From contig CM076259.1 in NCBI GenBank assembly GCA_038380795.1, positions 99,063,739 to 99,127,738 of the forward strand: a stretch of DNA of 64,000 nt, written 5' to 3'. Under the pieces are notes generated by a model. It worked only from the letters and a program-made list of their open reading frames with translations, searched no databases and was not told where the DNA came from. The stretch is from Pyrocephalus nanus. Taxonomy: Eukaryota > Chordata > Aves > Passeriformes > Tyrannidae. The translations under genes were made by a program, and so were the position numbers. Within the stretch, counting starts at the first letter, position 1. Each line of letters opens with the position of its first letter. Positions 55,960 to 64,000 of this stretch are shown here, one piece after another.

Positions 55960-55986
55960 GGGGGGGAGGTGGTGTGTGGGGGGGGG
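55960..55986 (+). repeat. G-rich cluster, possible G-quadruplex
   Basis: G7 (55960-55966) and G9 (55978-55986) flank GG and single-G steps, within a T/G-rich segment. Confidence 0.7.
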
Positions 55987-58900
55987 TTTTTTCAACTTTC
56001 TGCTTCTGAGATTCTAATATGAAGTTCTTGTTTCCCCTTCAGCAAATAAAGTTGTATCCTCTATTTAATGTTTTAAGTGGGTAATTTTTTGCAATATCAT
56101 TAGCAACTTCTTTCAAGATATTGACTTTCCAGTTTTCCAGACTAATGTATTTAGTAAAAAAAAAATAATCATCAATAGTAATAAGAGAATTCCTCAACAA
56201 TGTATTTGAAATTAAACTACAGGTAAAGTTGATATTTGTGCTGCAGTGGTCCTTTCCTAAGGCATTTGGATTTTCAGTGTGTCTGTATAACAAAATTTCA
56301 TTGTGTATATGTAAGCAAAAATTCTTACCATATAAAGCAAATCCATCACAGTCTTTCCCCCCCCCCCCCTTATTTTAGTTGCATTTTTAAATTTATAAAC
56401 TAGTGTACAGGCATTACAAAATACACTTGCAGTATTGCAGAATACTAGGAGCTAATAGTTAAAAAGCACAAAGAACCTTAAACCTTCCCAATGGCACTCG
56501 GACAAACCCCTATGCAAACAGATAAGCCTGGGTCTGAGGGTCAACAAACTCCTGTTTTATCAGATCTGCTAAGTTAGCAAGTTGCAGAGAAGGTTTACCT
56601 TTTCTTAAAAACTCTATTTTGCTTTTTGCTGCATTCTCTTAAATATAAATGATGCTTAAATTGATAGTTGTGTGCAGACTCAGGCTTAAATCCTTGTCGA
56701 AGGGTTTTAGCTGGGAGCTCTTTACTGGAGAACTGCAGTTTGTCTGGCTTGCAGAACAGAATAGAGGGAAGAGTCATTATATTTCCACTCAAACAGTCTT
56801 TAGGTTTCAGTCCTAGTTCTTAGCAGGTGTAAGTGGGTTTGAAAAACTAATGCTGAGGTTAGCCAGGGATAGGACCACCACTGACAAGTGCTGTGGCTAA
56901 ACAGGCAGGTATAATCCCAACTCCAGAACATTTAAAATGACAAAGGCTTCTCTTTTTAATTTATTCGGAGACTGGTGTATCTAGTGATGTCACAGTTCTC
57001 TTTTGATTTAGGTTCAGTATTCTTTCAGGTCTGTAACTGATGAAGGTGGTATTTGTGCTTGGGGAAGTGAGGGAAATTGCTGGTAGACTCAATCACTGCC
57101 CCATTTTTTCCCTCCATCCCTCTAAACTGTATGGAAATGCTTTCCTTCAGCTGGATACTAAAGTCCAGTAACCCTAACAAATGCAGCAAGAGAGCTCCTC
57201 AACAGTATCTTTATGATTATGGAAAGTTATGGTTATGGAAGATAACTCTGTTTAGTATTTGAAGCTTCTGTGTCCGTTATGTGCCATGGTAGGAGCTTGG
57301 GTGGCACCACCTTATTTATTTGGCAAAATGATAAGGGCTGCAGTGGGAGCTCAGTCAGTTTATCTTCCTCAAACCCCACAAGCAATTTTCATCAGCAGAG
57401 TTGTGCAGGCTGGAGGAAGAAGAAAGGAATGGAAGTCCTTAAACGGGGATGGCTGTTGTAGCCTCAGCATCATGAAACTCTGTTTTACAGAGGTGTAACA
57501 GATGCATACAGATATTAAACACATCGAAGCTGTTCGCAAAATTGTCTCCAAATACACTGAGATGGCATTTCATTATAGTTGATACACAATTAAACCCCAG
57601 TGCAAATATTTTTGGTGACTCAATTTTTTTTAAAAATAATTGAATGTATCACTTCATGAATAAATGTATTTTCTTACAAGATATGGTATTCTTGCTTCTC
57701 TAAAGACTATTTATTTTATCTCTTCCCTTGAAATACTTTTTATTCTCAAATTGGAGAAACTAGAGTTGTAGATGGCATTCTTTTATATACATCTCTCTTG
57801 GTGAAAGAACTTAGGGCTCCTGCCCATTCCTGTGAGCTTCCTTGGTTCTTGTCAGATTCAGTGTGTGAAGTGAATATTTCCTTGATCCAAGAGGAGGAAG
57901 TCATCCTTTGAAGTCCTGCCTGGCACATGTGAATTTGAAGGCTTCCTACCCACAGCCTTATTTAGCTACTGAAGTTGGGTTGTTTCAGAAACATCAACTT
58001 AAAGTGAATGCTATTTAGCTTTTGCAGAGGGAAATCTGGAATGACTACCAAGGGACATTGCCTGCTGTATGGGAAAAGCTGTGCTGTTGGTATGAGGCCC
58101 GTGTTTTTGTAACTAAATAAACAAAACTTGTATCTTGGACTGAAATTTAATTTTGGAAATTAGGAAAAAGTAGCGGATGTTTTGTTGGATAGTTCATGCA
58201 AGGATGGGGTTGGGTCTCTATTTCTAGAGGTCCCTATATTCTATGGGGAAAGTGGGGTAATGAAACCTTTTTTTCCTAAAAAGTAAATAATTGAAAGAAT
58301 CAAGAACAAACCTGGAAACTTACGTATCAGGAATGCACAGTTTAGCCCTGGCTGTAAAAATTCCCTCTTATCTTCCCTTCAGCATCCTCCAAATCTTGTA
58401 CTGCAGTTGTCTCAGATGAGACATGACCTCATTGCATCTCATGTAACCTGGTTTGAGTTCAGCTGATGTGAAGGCCAGAAGCTGCATCACTCTCACTAGA
58501 GTAGATGATTATGGTGTTTGCAGATCCCTACTCATGGAATGAACAAACTCATAAACTGATGTTACATCAGCTGAAGGCAGTGGGGATTAGGAGACATGTC
58601 AGGATGTGAATTGTCTCTTCATACTGCCCAGCCGCGGAGCAGTTTGCAACTGGAGTGGTTGTGTTCTGCTTGTGTCAATGGAGGCAGCTATTTCCCTCCC
58701 TCCCCACTCAGTTACATTGTCATGAATAAGGCGAGGCTGGAGAAAGAGATTTTATCAGCTTGGTTGAAAAAGATAAAGATTGTTTGTAGACTTCGCGTTG
58801 TGTGTTTGTCATGGTTTAAGCCAAAACAGCACGGTTTTTTGTTTATACAGGGAATTGAGGATGCAGCAATATAGCCATTCATTACGTTTTTCTTTGCTCT

Positions 58901-60754
58901 GTATCAGCAAAGGCCCCAAATCCTTCAATGCTTTTGGTTTGAGGCTTCCGCTGTATTGACCTTGCTATATATTGTGCACTTTTATCACAAAGATATCTTC
59001 ATTATGTTTATCCATATCTTTATTTATCTTTGTGTAGATGCTAAAAGCTGGAAATTTAAAAAAAAAAAAAAAAAAAAGACTGTTGAGAATAATGACTAAC
59101 AAACCCACACGTCCCTAGCTGCAGAGTTTGGTACTCAATTTTGGAGACTTTTTGCCCATTTTCAGGCTCATTGGACCTTTGTTTCCAAATTTTGATGGTC
59201 CCTTTTGGACTGCATGTGGCTAGACCCAGGCCTAGCTTGAGGAAAGGTGTTTTCCTCTTGGCAGTGGTAGGCTGTGTGCCAGAGTGGAGGGTAAGAAGAT
59301 ATTTCCTGCTTCTGGTGCTTACCACAGCAGTTCCCACCATTAGGATTGGCAGTTGTCAATGAAGATCTAGGGGAGGGTTTGTCTCAGAGCTTTTAATGTG
59401 GAAGAGCCTAGAACTGAGGGGAGACCAGGAGATAAGGGATCCCTATAACTTAAAACCAACTTTGGCATTTTTGTCTTTTTGTTTTGGGCTTTGCTGGTGC
59501 CCACTTTATGTAACATCAAGTCAGTTGAAATACTTGCTCACTAAGTTGGAAGCCTTGCATTAAAAGGCTTCACTGTGCAAAATGTGTTCCCAAAGGTAAG
59601 AGGTCAAACACACCCCACTGCTGAGCACTTGTCATTGGCTGGGTTTCAATAAATTGCAAGCTCAGCGTGTGGAGTTTTTTGATCACTTTTGAGATATTGA
59701 TTCTTTTGTATGAGGACTCTAGACCTTAAATTTTGGCTTCTTCTCTGGGTATTAAAAGGGCCTGAAGTACACATTTACCGTATTAGAACCTAAATTACTT
59801 GAGAAATCTTACTTCTTGCAAGCATGGCTAGAAATTTAATCTGTTGAGATTATTTAAAAAGGTATGTAGATCCCTTGTAAGTGCATGATTTGAACAGGAT
59901 CCTAGTTACAGATATACATTATTTACCATCCTAGTCTGGCTCTTCATACTTATTCCCCTACTTCCTCACAACTGTTTGTTTTTTAGTTAGAATGTACAAA
60001 TTAAAAATTCCCTTCACTATGTTCTGATGGGAATACACTGTAAATCTAGCTCACAAGGAACTCAGTCTGCTGCTACTCCTGATCCTGATTTTTGCTTAAT
60101 GGATGCTTCAGCCACTGAAATATGTTTGTAAGCTGAGTAGATTTTGAGCCTTATCCTTAATTCATGATTTTTAGTCTATCCAAGTTTCTACTTACTAAAC
60201 TGAACTCTCAAATCAACTTTTGCAAGGTGCAAGTTGAAGGCGGATACTAAAACTTAAACTTGGTTTTCATTATGTCCTGTCATATGTGTATCTTTTCCAG
60301 CTAGAGCCTTGTGCTTGTGAGATCTAAGCAACTTGGTCAAAATTCATTCCTTTTTTAGGCTATTGATTTCTGTAAATTTCACTTTTAAACAGAATTGTGT
60401 GGTGTCAGGGCTTTTAATGTACAGCTTCTGTTGACTCTTCTTGAATGAGACATTTATTTAAACTGTTACCAAATATCCAAATTTGATTAAATTGCATAAA
60501 CCAAACAGAGCTTGTAATCTTGAGGCAAGAGTTGGTTGTTGTGTCCTTCCTCTGTGTCCTCACTATGTGAAATTGTTTAAATAACCTCCCAAACAATTAT
60601 GATATAGATGGGGGAATTTAGCAGTAATGTTAATAAGATAACTAACACAAAGTTTGACTGCTGTTAGCTTAATGTTTATCTAATGGATAGTTGAGATACA
60701 ATACTTCAGATATCTGATTCTGTATAGTCTCTTACTGGTTGTCTGAATATGTAA

Positions 60755-60905
60755 AAAAACCCCAAACCAAACAGAAACAAAAAAGGAAGGGGTGAAAAAA
60801 AGCCCAAAACAAGCAACAACTAAACCCAAACTGCCATTTCCCTCTAAAAAAACCCCACAAACAAAACAACAACAACAAACCGAACCAAACCACCACCCAA
60901 AACCC
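60755..60905. repeat. A/C-rich simple-repeat tract
   Basis: CCAAACCAAAC and AACAAC repeats with interruptions. The Trp/Phe/Leu-rich minus-strand open frame at 60732-60953 comes from this composition. Confidence 0.85.
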
Positions 60906-62364
60906 CACCAGTGTGGTTAGTACAGGCTGTATCTGATGGAATACTTGCAACACAGTGACTGGTTATCTTTTGCTCTCTGGCTTGGTGAAGGTAAGATAGG
61001 CGGCTGTGTGTTTATCTCTTGGCTGAGTCTACGCAATACCTCCAATACCAATCTTTGAGAAGATAGATAATAAGAGATACTGAACTGTTGCACAGCTTTC
61101 TCTAGTTGATTGGGAAATGTGACTACTCACATTTCTGTGTGACAAATAAGAATGTTATTCAAGTCTTAAAAGCATAAAGAATTTTTTTTTCACATGCACC
61201 AAGAGAGAAAGAAGCAGCATGTTTGTTTTTTAAGTTGTTTACTAGATTAAAAAGTTACTGCTAGCACAAAGTCATTGGAAAAAAATACAATTAATGACAA
61301 TGGAAAAAGCATCACTTCAGGTCCATTGTATTAGGCAGACCTATATTTATCTTAAAATATATTCCCTGACCTCCTGAAACATCTTTTTTTTTTTTAGAGA
61401 TGTGCTTAGAAATTACTGGTTTTTAAGGAACGAAAGAACTCTGAGTGCTATAACTCAGTGTTTTTTCAGTATATAATGAACATTAGGATCATGTACTTTT
61501 GTCATTCAGGCAAATTTTTTTTCCTAATATGTAATGTCTGTTAAACTAGCTGTTCTTTTTTATTTCCTAAGTACTAAAATAATTTTTCTTTGGGTGTATT
61601 CTGAAGGTGTGTGGTATGTGACAATAGTTGTTATAAAGCAGGTCTGTGGAAGTGCTGAGTCAAGAGGCAGTTATAATTTTTTAGAGCCCTCATAGTAATC
61701 ATGAAACTATAATAATGATTGAGGCTACATCCATCTAGTGGGTAGATGCTTTACTTGGAGCTGGATTTGTGTGCAGAAGGGCTTCTACTTAAGCCTGGCT
61801 AGTTTTTCCAATTATATAATATACTTAGTATCTTGCTGAACTTAAGTTATGTTGACCAAAACGTTTTCAGCTCCAAAAAGGAAAACAAACTAAGAAAATG
61901 CTTTGATCAAAATACTTTTCTCTGAATGGCCCTATTTCATTGATCAAAAAGGTGGACAGGAAAGTAACAGTTTTATGTCTGGAAATTTGTGTCTTTGTGC
62001 CATGATGAAAGCCTCCAAAAAGTTTCTTGACATATCTGCATATGACTCTGTCCCTGACCAACCCTGTCCTTCCAGAGACCTGGTGTTTGTTAGATGGTTT
62101 GCTTTCTTTTGGACCATAAGAAATCCTCCTAGTAGTATTCTTGGGCAAAAAAATTTATTCAGTTAAGGAGAAAAATTAAGACAGGATCTTACTGTAGCTT
62201 GTTTGTGACTGTGAAGGAGTTGAATAGATGAGCTGACTTCATGGATTTAACTATCTTGATGCTGAAAAATCAAATGTTTGCTTATCCTTAAGATGTTTTA
62301 AAGCAGTAAATTCCGTTCTACAGAAAGCTACAGCACCCTGAAAGTTGATAAACAAACGTTGTTA

Positions 62365-62960
62365 GGACTGGATTTGACCAGCACCAAACCTCAGTGTTGA
62401 AGGACCCATCCTGGCCTGTATCAGGAACAGTGTGGCCAGCAGGAGCAGGGAAGTGATCCTTCCCCTGTACTCACTGCTGGTGAGGTCACACCTGGAGTCC
62501 AGTTCTGGGCCCCTCAGTTCAGGAAGGACATTGAGGTGCTGGAGCAGGTCCAGAGAAAAGCAACCAGGCTGGTGAAGGGACTTGAACACAAGTCCTGTGA
62601 GGAGAGGCTGAGGGAGCTGGGGTTGTTTAGTCTGGAGAAGAGGAGGCTCAGGGGTGACCTCATCAATCTCTCCAACTACCTGACAGGAGGGTGTAGCCAG
62701 GTGGGCGTTTGTCTCTTCTCCCAAGCAGTCAGCAGTAGGACAAGAGGGCACGATCTTAAACTGTGCCAAGCGAGGTTTAGATTGAATATTAGGATAAATT
62801 TTTTACAGAGAAGGTAATCAGACATTGGAATGAGCTGCCCAGGGAGGTGGTGAATTCACCATCCCTGGAGGTCTAGTAACCACGGCAGGGTTGGATCAAG
62901 GGTTGGACTTGATGGTCTTGGAGGTTTTTTCCAACCCAGTTGATTCTGTGATGAGAGAAA
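62365..62960 (+). mobile_element. CR1 LINE 3' end, plus strand, in PRPS2 intron 1
   Basis: Reads as a fairly well preserved CR1 tail: GCCAGCAGGAGCAGGGAAGT, GTCACACCTGGAGTCCAG, GGCTGAGGGAGCTGGGGTTG, GCTGCCCAGGGAGGTGGTGA, GGTTGGACTTGATGG and the terminal TTGATTCTGTGATGAGAG. 5' truncated. It seems less diverged than the copy at 19064. Open frames here on both strands are remnants. Confidence 0.9.
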
Positions 62961-64000
62961 TTATTCTACCAACGTCTGGCCCATTTTACTGGTTTCCAGC
63001 TAGAAGCTTTTGCTCATTTGTGCCTTAGGTAAAGATGCAACCTTTTAAATAAGGGCCCAATATATTTTAGGATTTAATAACTGAGACTACCTTAGTAGAG
63101 CATGGGTTTAAAAGGTCTGATCACCTCATTATTTAGGAATTGTGCATGGATTTAGAGAAAAATAAAGATTATTCTGCTGTGTTTATACGTAAGTTTTGGA
63201 GCAACAGGTGTGAAAAATTAGTGCGGTTCAGCAGTAGGTTTCTTTTGCTTGGATTTAGAATTGAGAAAGAATGCATTAGATATTTTGTTTTATTTTTCCT
63301 GTTCATTTATAAGCTCTATTTAATTTTTTAATTCCATGGTGTGAGAAGTGACTGGTCCCAGACTTTGCCTTGAAATCTGTGGAAGCATAAAAATTCTTTT
63401 AGATACTATCATAAAGAGCCAAAGCATGTAAGTACAGTAAGAGTGAATAGAACAGTGGACACAACATGAGAATTGGTGAGCTCATTTGAGCTCCTGGTGA
63501 GGTGTTGATGAGCAGCCCTCGTAGCTTTTCACTAAGGTTTTCATCTTTTAAAAATACTCTACTTGAAAGTCATGGTGTAGATTTTAACCAGATATTTGGT
63601 TTTGGGGTGCGGTTTGATATTTGCAGCTTATAAAATACACTTGTTTCCTGTATATAGTAACATCATAATTATAGAAATATAATTGCCTTTTTTAAGAAGG
63701 TATTTTGATGCAGGGAATACTTAATGCCTGAAGTAGAACATGCTGTTTCTGTACTTATCGTCTAGGTTATTCTTTAAATGACCATCTACTTGGGAGATGG
63801 CAAGGACACAGAACACATAATCAAAAAAAAACAACAAAAACCCCAGTATCAAATTTAATGACAATGTGAGCTGCATCACTGTTATAGCTGTAATTATGTG
63901 TTGGTTGGTGCTGACCTTATGAAGAACATATTTAGGCTAAAGTAAATTTTAGCCTGGCTTATACTGAAATAGTCTTTTTGTCAAGGAGGCAGTTAACCAA
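62961..64000 (+). other. PRPS2: PRPS2 intron 1, continuing past the window end
   Basis: AT-rich, with no exon or repeat recognised except a short A/C run near 63823-63843. Confidence 0.7.

Larger units (their letters stand above)
53942..62364 (+). other. PRPS2: PRPS2 intron 1, first part (up to the CR1 copy)
   Basis: Starts with GTGCGT. The first 450 bases are CpG island, with a short CTG run near 54031-54042; the rest is AT-rich. A G-rich cluster lies at 55960-55986, C13 at 56357-56369, A20 at 59058-59077 and an A/C-rich tract at 60755-60905. I looked for exon 2 (VEIGESVRGEDVY) and did not find it. Confidence 0.8.

Noticed and set aside
62362..62769. A 135-residue minus-strand open frame
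   Set aside because: It is antisense to a CR1 3' end.
53942..64000. PRPS2 exon 2 within the window
   Set aside because: I looked for the conserved VEIGESVRGEDVY block in all frames and did not find it; intron 1 must extend past 64000.

Overview
This is vertebrate nuclear DNA, most likely from a bird. It is AT-rich and gene-poor, has short coding exons separated by GT-AG introns, and carries several fragments of CR1 retrotransposons, the dominant LINE family of birds. Two neighbouring genes are recognisable on the + strand: the 3' part of FRMPD4 (Preso; the first exon seen starts at 99) and the first coding exon of PRPS2 (ATG at 53820). They lie in the same order and orientation as I recall for human Xp22.2. 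I recognised both genes by reading translations against remembered vertebrate proteins, with no database search.

Region 1 to about 17.9 kb: ten FRMPD4 coding exons. Their phases join without conflict from residue DVIL, inside the FERM domain, to the C-terminus. Seven small exons encode most of the FERM domain. Two large exons (11744-12805 and 13131-14402) encode the long acidic, disordered region, with a Homer-type PPxxF motif and the segment I believe binds LGN. The last exon has two competing acceptors 5 nt apart. The first gives the PDZ-binding ending ETTV followed at once by TAG. The second removes that stop and opens a 448-residue tail ending at 16886. This is the most interesting feature of the window. 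There is also a possible alternative end inside the short intron 12806-13130, which combines a poor donor with an AATAAA, and a NAGNAG acceptor before the exon at 7593.

Region about 17.9 to 53.3 kb: a 35 kb intergenic stretch with no gene I can support. It holds CR1 copies at about 19.06-19.51 (minus), 19.79-20.22 (plus), 21.13-22.96 (plus, with decayed reverse transcriptase), 31.88-32.51 (minus) and 42.75-43.86 kb (minus). It also has simple repeats and one spliceable-looking exon-sized piece at 37258-37354.

Region 53.35 to 64 kb: a sharp CpG island (about 53.36-54.40 kb) with GC boxes and a polypurine tract contains the PRPS2 promoter, 5' UTR and coding exon 1. The remaining 10 kb is PRPS2 intron 1, with another CR1 3' end at 62.37-62.96 kb. 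Exon 2 is not in the window.

The two genes are not functionally linked: FRMPD4 is a postsynaptic scaffold and PRPS2 makes PRPP for nucleotide synthesis. Their adjacency is conserved synteny.
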